DNA of 64,000 nt, taken from contig JAPPLM010000007.1 in the NCBI GenBank assembly GCA_028874195.1, forward strand, positions 1-64,000, written 5' to 3'. Numbering within the stretch: position 1 is the first letter of the stretch; every line of letters begins with the position of its first letter. Under the pieces are notes generated by a model. The model saw nothing but the letters and a program-made list of their open reading frames with translations. It searched no databases and had not been told where the DNA came from. Origin of the DNA: Chloroflexota bacterium. Lineage in GTDB: Bacteria > Chloroflexota > UBA11872 > VXOZ01. The translations under genes were made by a program, and so were the position numbers. Positions 18,008-26,592 of this stretch are shown piece by piece.

Positions 18008-19063
18008 ATGCAGGCAGAAACAGAGCACGACAGATCGTTCACGCAGATAGTGCGCAAGCCACAGGCGCTCGTGGCAGCCGCCAGGAACAACGTGGAACTG
18101 TGGGCAAATCTGCTCATCATCGGATGGGCGCTCGGCTTCATGCTGTGGCAGGGCGTGGGTTTTGCCATCACGGTGGGTACCGTCTTCGCCATCTGGGCAA
18201 TCTTGAGCGTCAGCCTGAACCTTGTCGTGGGGTTTACGGGCCTGCTCTCGGTGGGCCACGTCGGCTTCTTTGGCATCGGCGCGTACACGGTGGCGATTCT
18301 TACCTCGGACGCTAAGTACGAGCAACTGCGCACCGAGGCCATTCCTACCTTTGGCTGGCCCTTCTTTGCCGCGCTACCCTTGGGGGTGCTCCTGGCCGGG
18401 ATCGTTGCCATTGCGGTGGGCGTGGTCTTCAACCGCTTCCGGGACGATATCTACGTTCTCGTCTCCTTTGGCTTCGCCATCATCAGCTTCAACGTCTTCT
18501 TGAACTGGCGCAATCTTACGCGGGGCGCATTTGGCATACACGAGATACCCCGGCCGGCGGTAGGGAGCTGGGTGCTCGACCGCGAATTAGAGTTCCTCAT
18601 CTTCGCCCTGGCGCTGCTTGGCCTCATCATGCTCCTTTCCTGGCTCATCGTGACCTCCTCTTTCGGGCGCGTGCTGACCGCCATTCGCGAGGACGAGCAA
18701 GCCATCGCGGTCTTTGGCTACCGGACCACCCACTACAAGCTGGCGGTATGGACTATATCGGCTATGATGGCCGGTCTGGCCGGCGGCTTGTTCGCAAGCT
18801 GGACGAGGTTCGTAGACCCGAATTCTTTCATTCTCTTGGAGTCTATGCTCCTCGTCGCTATCGTGATTCTCGGTGGACTGGCCACCATCTGGGGTTCGCT
18901 GCTGGGCGCCATGGCTTTCGTGCTGCTGGAAGAGGGCATGCGCTTCCTGCCGTTTCTGCCCGCGATTCACATCGGCCAAGCCAGACTTGTAGTATTGGGG
19001 ATACTCTTGGTACTGCTTATGCTCTTCAGGCCCCAGGGACTAGTGGGGAGGTATAGGCTGTGA
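18008..19063 (+). CDS. livM: ABC transporter permease, LivM family
   Basis: This is the second permease subunit, 351 residues, with about eight to ten hydrophobic segments. Signatures are SLNLVVGFTGLLSVGHVGFFGIGAYT and the cytoplasmic coupling loop GRVLTAIREDEQAIAVFGY, then ISAMMAGLAGGLF. A polar N-terminal extension of about 35 residues precedes the first membrane segment. It lies six bases after livH, and its stop overlaps the livG start (GTGA), which indicates translational coupling. It works with LivH to form the translocation pore. Confidence 0.92.
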   Translation: MQAETEHDRSFTQIVRKPQALVAAARNNVELWANLLIIGWALGFMLWQGVGFAITVGTVFAIWAILSVSLNLVVGFTGLLSVGHVGFFGIGAYTVAILTSDAKYEQLRTEAIPTFGWPFFAALPLGVLLAGIVAIAVGVVFNRFRDDIYVLVSFGFAIISFNVFLNWRNLTRGAFGIHEIPRPAVGSWVLDRELEFLIFALALLGLIMLLSWLIVTSSFGRVLTAIREDEQAIAVFGYRTTHYKLAVWTISAMMAGLAGGLFASWTRFVDPNSFILLESMLLVAIVILGGLATIWGSLLGAMAFVLLEEGMRFLPFLPAIHIGQARLVVLGILLVLLMLFRPQGLVGRYRL

Positions 19064-19821
19064 GACCCGGCGCTGAGAAGATAGACGATCCTTTCGCTAT
19101 ACAGACGGAGGATATCTCCAAGAACTTTGGCGCGGTGCGGGCTGTGCGGAGACTCTCCATCTCCATCCCCAAGCGGGGCTTGACCAGCATCGTGGGGCCG
19201 AATGGATCGGGAAAGTCCACGTTGGTGAACCTCTTGAGCGGCGTGCTGCCACTTGACGGCGGCATTGTGATTCTCGAAGGCAACAGCCTGAAAGTGTTGA
19301 AAGCCCACGAGAATCCGTCACACGGACTGACCCGCACGTTTCAGGAAGTACGGCTCTTCGACCAGGTCAGCGTGTGGGACAACATCATGGTGGTGCTTAC
19401 CAAGCGAGGGCTCTTTCCCGCGCTGCTGGAGCGCGTAAACCCCATGCAAAGGGACCGGGCGCGGGGAATTCTGGAAAACGTCGGCCTCTGGGACAAGCGG
19501 GATGCCCTGGCGGAGAACCTATCCTACGGTCAGCGCAAGCTGCTGGAAATCGGCCGCGCCATGGCCATGGAGGCAAATATCTATCTCTTCGACGAGCCGT
19601 TCGCCGGCCTTTTTCCCGAAATGGTGGTGAAGGTGAAAGAGATTCTGAACCGCATGCGGGAACAGGGCGATACCATCGTCTTCATCTCCCACAACATGGA
19701 TATCGTACGCGAGCTTTCCGATCACCTCATCGTTTTGGATAGTGGTAGCTTGCTCGCGGAAGGCCAGGTGGATGAGGTTCTGAGCCAACCGAAGGTGATT
19801 AAGGCCTACTTGGGGGCCTAG
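19060..19821 (+). CDS. livG: ABC transporter ATPase, LivG family
   Basis: This cytoplasmic ATPase of the importer has 253 residues. Walker A is GPNGSGKST, the signature is LSYGQRKLLEIGRAMAM (Tyr in place of the first Gly, normal for LivG), and Walker B is IYLFDEPFAGL. The GTG start at 19060 overlaps the livM stop by four bases. It pairs with LivF as a heterodimer below the two permeases. Confidence 0.93.
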   Translation: MRPGAEKIDDPFAIQTEDISKNFGAVRAVRRLSISIPKRGLTSIVGPNGSGKSTLVNLLSGVLPLDGGIVILEGNSLKVLKAHENPSHGLTRTFQEVRLFDQVSVWDNIMVVLTKRGLFPALLERVNPMQRDRARGILENVGLWDKRDALAENLSYGQRKLLEIGRAMAMEANIYLFDEPFAGLFPEMVVKVKEILNRMREQGDTIVFISHNMDIVRELSDHLIVLDSGSLLAEGQVDEVLSQPKVIKAYLGA

Positions 19822-20106
19822 CATTCAGAGTCTCACATACGATGGCACATACGTGGTCAGCAAAGTTGCTTGAAGTGAGTGAAGATTGACGCGGTAAAGG
19901 TCGCACCGCCCAGGTCCAGGACACATGCCCAGGGAGTGAGCTTGACGCAGAGGATGGGCAGATACGCGAACACCCGCAAGCAACTAGTCCTGTTCCCTCT
20001 CCCCGAGGGAGAGGGCTAGGGTGAGGGGATACGGTATAGCAAAGCCGAACTGAGAACGCAATGGCCACTCGCGCCGGCCGCGAGCAAATCAGCGCAGAAC
20101 AACCCG
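19822..20106. repeat. Gap with a GGGAGAGGG-type repeat
   Basis: A copy of the CCCTCTCCCC...GAGGGAGAGGGCTAGGGTGAGGG repeat lies at 19992-20028 between livG and livF. Its presence inside an otherwise tight transporter cluster suggests late insertion of the repeat. No gene is seen. Confidence 0.7.
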
Positions 20107-20913
20107 ATGGACACACCGCAAGAGTCAAATCAACCGCAAATTCCAAATCCACCTCCTGTCGCGGACACACAAGGGAAGGCTGTCCACGACGGGCCGATCC
20201 TCGAGCTCTCCGGCATTTCCGTACATTACGGAGCGGTGATCGCTCTGAATGACGTCTCGCTGGGCGTGCGCAGAGGCGAGGTGGTGGCCGTGATGGGTCC
20301 CAACGGCGCCGGCAAGTCCACGGTGCTCAAAGCCATCATGGGGTTGGCGCCCGTCGTCGCCGGAGAAGTCTTCTGGCGCAAGGCGCCCTTGGCCGCCGCC
20401 ACCCACGAGATCGTGAAGGAAGGCATCGCGTTCGTGCCGCAGGGTAGGCGCGTCTTCACCCACCTCACCATCGAAGAGAACCTGGAGATGGGCTGCTTGC
20501 ACCTGAAAGACAAAGCGGAGAAGCAGCGCCGCCTCGACGGCGTGATGCGCATCTTCCCCATCCTCCAGAGCAAACGCGGCGACCTGGCCAGCGCAATGTC
20601 CGGCGGGCAGCAACAGATGCTTGCCCTGGGCCGGGGCCTCATGGCCGCTCCCGACGTGCTCCTGCTCGATGAACCGACCCTGGGCCTCGCGCCCATTGTG
20701 GTGAAAGAGGTCTTCGACAAGGTCTCCGAGATCAGCGACGAACTCAAGACGACCATCATGATCGTCGAGCACAACATCAAAGGTGTGCTCGACATCGTCG
20801 ACCGCGCCCACGTCCTCGACAAAGGCCGCATCGTCTTCACCGGCACCCCCAACGCCATCCGCTCCTCCGACATCCTCACCCACGTCTTCCTCGGCAAGTC
20901 CGGCGCGAGCTAG
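20107..20913 (+). CDS. livF: ABC transporter ATPase, LivF family
   Basis: This is the second ATPase of the importer, 268 residues. Walker A is GPNGAGKST, the signature is MSGGQQQMLALGRGLMA, and Walker B is LLLDEPTLGLAP. LivF-type features include GIAFVPQGRRVFTHLTIEEN. About 35 polar residues precede the ATPase core, and the ribosome binding site for the ATG at 20107 is weak, so the true start could lie a little downstream. It is separated from livG by a repeat-bearing gap of 285 bases but clearly belongs to the same system. Confidence 0.92.
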   Translation: MDTPQESNQPQIPNPPPVADTQGKAVHDGPILELSGISVHYGAVIALNDVSLGVRRGEVVAVMGPNGAGKSTVLKAIMGLAPVVAGEVFWRKAPLAAATHEIVKEGIAFVPQGRRVFTHLTIEENLEMGCLHLKDKAEKQRRLDGVMRIFPILQSKRGDLASAMSGGQQQMLALGRGLMAAPDVLLLDEPTLGLAPIVVKEVFDKVSEISDELKTTIMIVEHNIKGVLDIVDRAHVLDKGRIVFTGTPNAIRSSDILTHVFLGKSGAS

Positions 20914-20959
20914 CCGGGAAAGCCAACGATTCTCAGGACGTTTCGCTACAGGTAGGGTG

Positions 20960-20965
20960 TATAAT
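20960..20965 (+). promoter_or_regulatory. Putative promoter -10 for the HigB/HigA-like operon
   Basis: TATAAT lies 31 bases before the HigB-like GTG start. It is followed by AATTGTCTCT...GGGAGAATTGT, in which AATTGT is repeated on both sides of a short TCTC/GAGA inverted repeat, a possible binding site for the toxin-antitoxin complex. The -35 is not convincing. Confidence 0.4.
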
Positions 20966-20996
20966 TGTCTCTAAAAGGGAGAATTGTACTCTCGCT

Positions 20997-21290
20997 GTGC
21001 GCATAATCGCCAAGAGAACCCTTAGGGAATTCTGGGAACGTCACTCTAATGCTGAGGGTCCTTTACGTGCTTGGTACGATAGGGTCAAAAAGCAAGATTG
21101 GGATACGCCAGCGAGAGTGAAGGAGCATTTCCCAGACGCCAGCATTCTTCCCAACTATCGCGTTGTCTTTAGGATCAAACACAACGACTATCGGCTGGTG
21201 GTAAGAGTATTCTATCCCGGGCGCGCGGTGTACATACGGTTTGTCGGCACCCATGCCGAATACAACCGCATACACGCAGAGGAAGTATAG
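20997..21290 (+). CDS. higB: HigB-family mRNA interferase toxin
   Basis: This 97-residue protein resembles the HigB toxin family (HigB_toxin, RelE-like fold), ribosome-dependent or free mRNA endonucleases. The whole length matches the pattern: RTLREFWERHSNAEGPLRAW, then VKEHFPDASILPNYRVVF, then NDYRLVVRVFY and the C-terminal VYIRFVGTHAEYNRIHA. The GTG start at 20997 is followed directly by homology. The gene comes first in the pair and the antitoxin-like gene starts three bases after its stop, the toxin-first order typical of HigBA. Confidence 0.88.
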   Translation: MRIIAKRTLREFWERHSNAEGPLRAWYDRVKKQDWDTPARVKEHFPDASILPNYRVVFRIKHNDYRLVVRVFYPGRAVYIRFVGTHAEYNRIHAEEV

Positions 21291-21292
21291 CG

Positions 21293-21583
21293 ATGACGAG
21301 AATCGAGCAAATCCGCAACGAGGCTGAATACGATGCAGCCTTGGCCCGGATCTCCGAACTCATGGACGCCCTGTCCGGACCGCAAGGGCAAGTGACGGAT
21401 GAAAGTCATCCCGACAGAGTCGAATTGGAGTTCTTAGTCAGTAAAGTCGAGCTATACGAGGACGAACACTACCCAATCGACCCTCCCAGCCTCAGTGCGG
21501 CTATCGAATTCCATATAGACCAAACCGGCACGATCCCGACCGACCTGGATCACCTGACCGAAAAGCACGACAAGGTCTCCTAG
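21293..21583 (+). CDS. higA: HigA-like antitoxin, apparently lacking its HTH
   Basis: This 96-residue protein corresponds to the N-terminal part of HigA-family antitoxins: an IRNEAEYDAALARISELMDA helix, an ELEFLVSKVELYEDEHYPI block, then SLSAAIEFHIDQTG. In full-length HigA this leads into a Cro-type HTH with an (R/K)-x-x-V-S-E-V-L recognition helix. Here the frame instead ends TDLDHLTEKHDKVS followed by TAG. No continuation of the HTH is obvious in the next bases in any frame. It may still neutralise HigB by protein contact but should be poor at DNA autoregulation. Confidence 0.75.
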   Translation: MTRIEQIRNEAEYDAALARISELMDALSGPQGQVTDESHPDRVELEFLVSKVELYEDEHYPIDPPSLSAAIEFHIDQTGTIPTDLDHLTEKHDKVS

Positions 21584-21632
21584 CCCTCGTCGAGTAGACG
21601 CTACCACGTGACGAGCGCATGGGGCAGAGGCA

Positions 21633-23027
21633 ATGAGCTTAGATCCCAACTTTGCGAACAGAACTATCTGGACGGGGGATAACCTCGACATTCTCCGGGG
21701 GTTGAATAGCAATTGCGTTGACCTCATCTACCTTGATCCGCCTTTCAACTCCAACCGCAATTACGCCGCGCCGGTAGGTTCCAAAGCCGCGGGTGCGGCG
21801 TTCAAGGACACGTGGACACTTTCCGATCTCGACGTGGCTTGGATGGGTCTCATTGCCGACGAGCAACCCGCTGTGTACAGGGTCATTGAGACTGCCGGCC
21901 TAACGCACGGCAAGGGAATGCAGTCTTATCTGTGCATGATGGCCGTGCGTCTGCTGGAAATGAAGCGCGTTCTGAAAGAGAGCGGCAGCGTCTACCTCCA
22001 CTGTGACTCCACAGCAAGTCACTACTTGAAACTGCTGATGGATGCGGTTTTTGGGTCAGGACAGTTTCAGAATCACGTCACTTGGCGGCGAACCACCGCG
22101 CACAGCGATTCCGTGCGCTATGGTTCCAACGCTGACCACCTGCTTTACTACACCAATGGCGAGCAGTGGACATGGAATCCCCAGTATCAGGACTATGACG
22201 AAAAGTACAAGGCAAGATTCCGGCGCAAAGACCCTGATGGGCGGTTGTGGTCGGACGATAACATCACAGCTAAGGGTTTGAGCGGTGGCGGGTACGAGTA
22301 TGAGTACAAGGGGGTATCGTCGCTTTGGCGAGTTCCCCTGAAGACAATGGAACGGCTTGATGCCGAGGGCCGACTACACTTTACGAGTAAGGGTGGCATC
22401 AGACTCAAGAGATACTTGGACGAAATGCAGGGGCGGGCGGTGCAAGCCTTGTGGGATGACATTGACGCCATCAACTCCCAGGCTAGAGAACGCACGGGCT
22501 ATCCCACTCAGAAGCCAATCGCACTGCTGGAACGGATCATCAAGGCCAGCTCAAACGAGGGTGACGTAGTGCTCGACCCGTTCGCGGGTTGCGCTACTGC
22601 TTGCGTTGCCGCCGAATCGCTGGGGCGCAAGTGGATTGGCATAGACCTGTCCCCGAAAGCGGTTGAGCTTGTAAGACTTCGGCTTGCAGAATCGATGGGC
22701 GGTCTCTTTCACGACCGGCTGGTTACGTCGCGTTCCGATATCCCAAAACGCACGGACATCGACGCGCCAATTCACTATCGTCAGAACAAGCATGTTCTAT
22801 TCGGACAGCAAGAAGGGCAGTGCAACGGCTGCAAGATGGAGTTTCCGTTCAAGGTCCTTGAAGTTGACCACGTCCTTCCACGCTCGCGCGGCGGCACGGA
22901 CCACTTGGACAACCTCCAATTGCTGTGCAGTCACTGCAACCGCACGAAAGGCGATAGGCCTCAAGAGTATTTGATCAACGAATTGAGCAAAATGCGTAGT
23001 GCGGGTAGATTTGTCCAAAACGAATAA
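21633..23027 (+). CDS. DNA methyltransferase with C-terminal HNH nuclease domain
   Basis: This 464-residue fusion has two parts. Residues 1 to about 360 are an amino-methyltransferase (N6-adenine or N4-cytosine): the catalytic DPPF is at 35-38 and the AdoMet-binding DPFAGCATA starts at D315, so motif IV precedes motif I (beta-class order), with a target-recognition region between. Residues about 385-464 are an HNH nuclease fold: zinc knuckles C397-C400 and C432-C435 surround VDHVLPRSRGG (D412-H413) and end CNRTKGDR. Such fusion could make a single-chain modification and cleavage enzyme. It heads an apparent three-gene operon; the next start is 12 bases after the stop. Base use is more AT-rich than the housekeeping genes. 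Confidence 0.85.
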   Translation: MSLDPNFANRTIWTGDNLDILRGLNSNCVDLIYLDPPFNSNRNYAAPVGSKAAGAAFKDTWTLSDLDVAWMGLIADEQPAVYRVIETAGLTHGKGMQSYLCMMAVRLLEMKRVLKESGSVYLHCDSTASHYLKLLMDAVFGSGQFQNHVTWRRTTAHSDSVRYGSNADHLLYYTNGEQWTWNPQYQDYDEKYKARFRRKDPDGRLWSDDNITAKGLSGGGYEYEYKGVSSLWRVPLKTMERLDAEGRLHFTSKGGIRLKRYLDEMQGRAVQALWDDIDAINSQARERTGYPTQKPIALLERIIKASSNEGDVVLDPFAGCATACVAAESLGRKWIGIDLSPKAVELVRLRLAESMGGLFHDRLVTSRSDIPKRTDIDAPIHYRQNKHVLFGQQEGQCNGCKMEFPFKVLEVDHVLPRSRGGTDHLDNLQLLCSHCNRTKGDRPQEYLINELSKMRSAGRFVQNE

Positions 23028-23039
23028 GGAAGTGCGTCC

Positions 23040-23741
23040 TTGCCGACCACGAACCTCACATCCCAGCAAAAGAGGGTCTATGACTGGCTACACGAAGAAC
23101 GAGACTTGCCAGTGTTCGCCGAGGCCTATGTAGCGGCTGTCCACCTTCTGAACGTCAAGACGCCAGGTTACATCACGCTTGTCGCACATGTAGGCAGAGA
23201 CTTTGCTAACGTTCTGGCACGGACTGTCTCAGGCACTGATGGAGGTCGAGTGCAATACGTGCAACTCACTGAATCCATAAAGAGTGAATGGAAAGACGAG
23301 TGGCGAGGCCGCGGCATCACTTCTAGCGAAGGCGGTTTTGGAGAAGGTGACCATTCGGAAGGGCACTTGGTTACTTACGAAGCCTGCGCGAAGGTGAGAG
23401 AGTTGCTTGAGGAACATGAGGCCGGTACCGAAAGGAGCAACCTAGCAAACGACCTGGTCTTCAGCACCTTCTTGGACTATGACGACATTGACAGAATCCC
23501 TAAGAATCTAGTGGACGAATGGAAAATAGCGAGAAGGTGGTTCCTGGCGCACGCTCATTGTCGAGAAGGCTGCTTTTCAGTAGATGAACAACGCGAGATC
23601 GAGCAGCACTTTCAAACGCTTCATTCGATGTTATACGTTGCAGCAAGCAGCGCATACGAGCGACTAAAGGGGATCGATGACATCCTGGAAGAAACCAACA
23701 AGAGAGATGGTAGAGAGAGGCCTAGGGTCGGCAAAGAATGA
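23040..23741 (+). CDS. Unrecognised 233-aa protein in methyltransferase operon
   Basis: I do not recognise this family. It is a soluble, charged protein with a TTG start 12 bases after the methyltransferase stop. Its stop lies 62 bases inside the next open frame, so the three genes are probably co-transcribed and coupled. The C-terminal half is helical, and around residues 160-175 it reads WKIARRWFLAHAH, which contains R166 and H171 spaced as R-x4-H, the spacing of HEPN ribonucleases; the polar residue usually following that Arg is missing, so this is only suggestive. A Gly-rich loop (SSEGGFGEGDHSEG) sits near residue 100. There is no signal peptide. Confidence 0.6.
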   Translation: MPTTNLTSQQKRVYDWLHEERDLPVFAEAYVAAVHLLNVKTPGYITLVAHVGRDFANVLARTVSGTDGGRVQYVQLTESIKSEWKDEWRGRGITSSEGGFGEGDHSEGHLVTYEACAKVRELLEEHEAGTERSNLANDLVFSTFLDYDDIDRIPKNLVDEWKIARRWFLAHAHCREGCFSVDEQREIEQHFQTLHSMLYVAASSAYERLKGIDDILEETNKRDGRERPRVGKE

Positions 23742-26580
23742 AACCGACCGCCGGTACTTCTTCTCTCGCCTCAAGAACCCACTATGGCTCCAACCCTTAG
23801 TGGAGCGCGGCTATTTTGCATCTCCCCCGCAGGTACTCCACCTGCCGAACGGCCACATGCAGTTCCCGTTTTGGCCGGAACTTCAATATCTAAAGAACGT
23901 CTGTAGGCTAGTGCCGGAAGAGGTTGTCAGCATACTGGCCGGCCTTCCCAGCGTTGACAACCCGCATGTCTATGTTGAACTCTTGGAGATTGCAATAGAC
24001 CTCCCAGGCAGTCACTCCGCAAAGCTGAAGGGCAAGATGCTCGAGTACGCAGGGCTAAGTTTTCAGACCATGGCTCACGGATATCCAAGCCTGCTGGCGC
24101 ATTGGGCTAAGGAAAGCGAAACTCTTGCAGCACTAGAACTTGCTGAAGTGCTGATCCAGTTCAAGCCCGACCCCAAAGCAAGAGAAAAGCGAAGGCAATT
24201 TAGGAAGAATCCAAGTGACTTTACGAGCTTCCTCGATCCCTCCCCTCGATTTGAGAAATGGGATTACCGTGAGATTCTCAATTCGGGTGTTCGTCCTCTT
24301 GCCGAAATAGAGCCCTACGGGACGGCTTGCATACTCATCGATGCCGTCGCAGCGATGATTGACCTAGGAGTGCATCCAGAACAACTAGATACAATTGGCG
24401 ATAGAGATACTTCCGAATTCTGGTGCAGACGGCTTAACAGGGCAAGTACCGACTATGGCGATAATAAGGAGGATCTTGCCAATGCCCTGACTTTCGCTTG
24501 CGAGCAGGTTTACGAAAAGGCTCCAGCTTCTATCGCAGACCTTGACGAGCATCTCCGCAAGCAGCGCTGGAAGATCTTCAAGCGCCTACGCCAACACCTT
24601 TTTGCGCTCAATCCTAGTGAAGTAACAAAACCATGGATTCGGAACCTAGTCCTAGAACATCAAGATTATGGTCGTACAGAGCATCACTACGAGTTCCAAA
24701 AGATGGTGCGAAGCGCTTGCGCGCGCTTTGGAGAAGAATTACTCACTAAACAGGAGTGGAGTTTTATTTTCGATACTATTCTGGATGGTCCGCCGAAGGA
24801 GGAGTTCCTGAAGTTGCATGGTGAGAAGTTCACTGAAGAAAAGTTCGAGCTTCGTCAGTTGCGCTTCCATCGCATGCAGTTACGGCTCTTCGAAGATGTG
24901 CTCTTTGGTGACTATCTGGCTCGCTTCCAAGAAGCGGAGATGCAAGCCGATGAGCAGATATCAAATGATGACTACCTGCCATTTGGTGATGCTGTAATCG
25001 GATTCATGTCAGCTAGAAGTCCCAAGCCACCCGAACAGCTTGCCACCATGGGAGATGCGGACATACTGGGATTCATCAACGAGTGGGATGCAGAACACTA
25101 CGACGATGACGATCCGTTGGTAGAGGTAATTATCGAAGCGCTCGCAAAGGCATTTCAAGAGTTCTTCACAGATTCGGTGCTCCCTAACGCTGATAGATTC
25201 CAGTTCTGGATTGAGAACCGCAGAGAGATAGCGCGGCCCATCTATGTGAGAGCAATTGTAGATGGGATGAAAGATGCCATTGCGGGTAGGAACTTTGAAA
25301 GACTAGAGGAGTCACTGGAATTCTGCGAGTGGGTGCTTTCACATCCCGATCAAGAGCGCGAGACCGATTTCGGAAACGGGGATCAGTCCAGAAACAATCC
25401 CTTGTGGGCTAGTTCGCGCCGAGCTGTTGTTGACCTCATTGGCGCATGCCTTGAGAAAGATGTCGATGTGCCGTATTCCCACCGAGAACATCTGACTAAG
25501 CTACTCGATATGCTTTGCACACAATTCGATTGGCGGCTTGACCGGAACCGGCCTGTGCTCGTGACTGGTGGCGACCAATATACCGAGGCCATCAACAATA
25601 CTCGGAGTCGCGCGTTAGAGCGCCTAATAGAACTCGGCTTTTGGATACGAAGAAGAGACGCGAACGCCGATCTTGATGCGGTTACCGCGATTCTAGAGAA
25701 GCGTTTTGCTCCAAAGACAGAGTTCGCTTTGACCCTGCCGGAGCGCGCAATCTTGGGCGCATCCTACGCCCGACTGCTGTACCTCGAAAGAGCGTGGGCC
25801 ACAGCGCATAGAACTGGCTTTTTCCCTCAGACCTCAGTTCCCTTGTGGCGGGAAGCATTTGGCAGTTTTCTGCAGTACACTCGCCCAAGTAAGCCGTCAT
25901 TTGAGGTTCTCCAGGACGACTATGACTATGCGGTTCAGCATTTGGCCGACTACCGGGGTCAGGACGACTCAGATACAGACTTCCCGGACTACCTTGCGCA
26001 ACACCTGTTCTTCTATTACCTTTGGGGTCTGATTCCACTCAGAGGTGATGCTAGTCTTCTAGAAGGCTTCTACCGGCGCACGAACGAGGATCGCAAACGC
26101 TGGTCGAACCTAATCGACCATCTTGGCCGAAAGCTCGAGAACACCAAGGAGCACTTGGATGGGGATTTGAAACGCGGCCTAGTTGAATTCTTCGGATGGC
26201 GGCTGGACGCAGGAGACGCTGAAGAGTTAGGCTATTTCGCCTCTTGGCTTAAGGCCGAATGCCTAGAAGCCGATTGGCGTTTGGACGCATTCTCTAGAGT
26301 ATTGGACGCAACCAATGGATCGACTTCCCGGGCGGTGTCGATAGCGGCAAAGGCTCTAGAGGAGATGCTCCCCGATCACACGAACAAGGTAGTCGAGTGT
26401 TTCGTTAAGCTAACGGACACGCCTCAAGACTCTACCTTTTACGTTAATGTAGAGACGGCAAAGCGCATCATACAGGCGGGTCTTCAGAGCAATGACGAAG
26501 GTGCGCAGGAGAACGCCAAGCGCGCCCGCGAAAACCTATTGCGCAGGGGTTTTTTTGATCTTCGGAATGTAGAGGATTGA
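23677..26580 (+). CDS. Unrecognised 967-aa protein, probably helical repeats
   Basis: This is a large soluble protein without a family I can name. There is no Walker A motif, protease triad signature or membrane segment. The N-terminal region (FFSRLKNPLWLQPLVERGYF, then PFWPELQYLKNV and VVSILAGLPSVDNPHVYVEL) and much of the rest read as regular amphipathic helices, consistent with a HEAT/ARM-like solenoid. Two acidic patches occur (EWDAEHYDDDDP and DYRGQDDSDTDFPDY). The ATG at 23677 overlaps the upstream gene by 65 bases; an ATG at 23707 would overlap by 35. Codon use is AT-richer than the flanks. The operon context with a methyltransferase-nuclease suggests defence, by association only. Confidence 0.7.
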   Translation: MTSWKKPTREMVERGLGSAKNETDRRYFFSRLKNPLWLQPLVERGYFASPPQVLHLPNGHMQFPFWPELQYLKNVCRLVPEEVVSILAGLPSVDNPHVYVELLEIAIDLPGSHSAKLKGKMLEYAGLSFQTMAHGYPSLLAHWAKESETLAALELAEVLIQFKPDPKAREKRRQFRKNPSDFTSFLDPSPRFEKWDYREILNSGVRPLAEIEPYGTACILIDAVAAMIDLGVHPEQLDTIGDRDTSEFWCRRLNRASTDYGDNKEDLANALTFACEQVYEKAPASIADLDEHLRKQRWKIFKRLRQHLFALNPSEVTKPWIRNLVLEHQDYGRTEHHYEFQKMVRSACARFGEELLTKQEWSFIFDTILDGPPKEEFLKLHGEKFTEEKFELRQLRFHRMQLRLFEDVLFGDYLARFQEAEMQADEQISNDDYLPFGDAVIGFMSARSPKPPEQLATMGDADILGFINEWDAEHYDDDDPLVEVIIEALAKAFQEFFTDSVLPNADRFQFWIENRREIARPIYVRAIVDGMKDAIAGRNFERLEESLEFCEWVLSHPDQERETDFGNGDQSRNNPLWASSRRAVVDLIGACLEKDVDVPYSHREHLTKLLDMLCTQFDWRLDRNRPVLVTGGDQYTEAINNTRSRALERLIELGFWIRRRDANADLDAVTAILEKRFAPKTEFALTLPERAILGASYARLLYLERAWATAHRTGFFPQTSVPLWREAFGSFLQYTRPSKPSFEVLQDDYDYAVQHLADYRGQDDSDTDFPDYLAQHLFFYYLWGLIPLRGDASLLEGFYRRTNEDRKRWSNLIDHLGRKLENTKEHLDGDLKRGLVEFFGWRLDAGDAEELGYFASWLKAECLEADWRLDAFSRVLDATNGSTSRAVSIAAKALEEMLPDHTNKVVECFVKLTDTPQDSTFYVNVETAKRIIQAGLQSNDEGAQENAKRARENLLRRGFFDLRNVED

Positions 26581-26592
26581 CGGCAATGCGCC

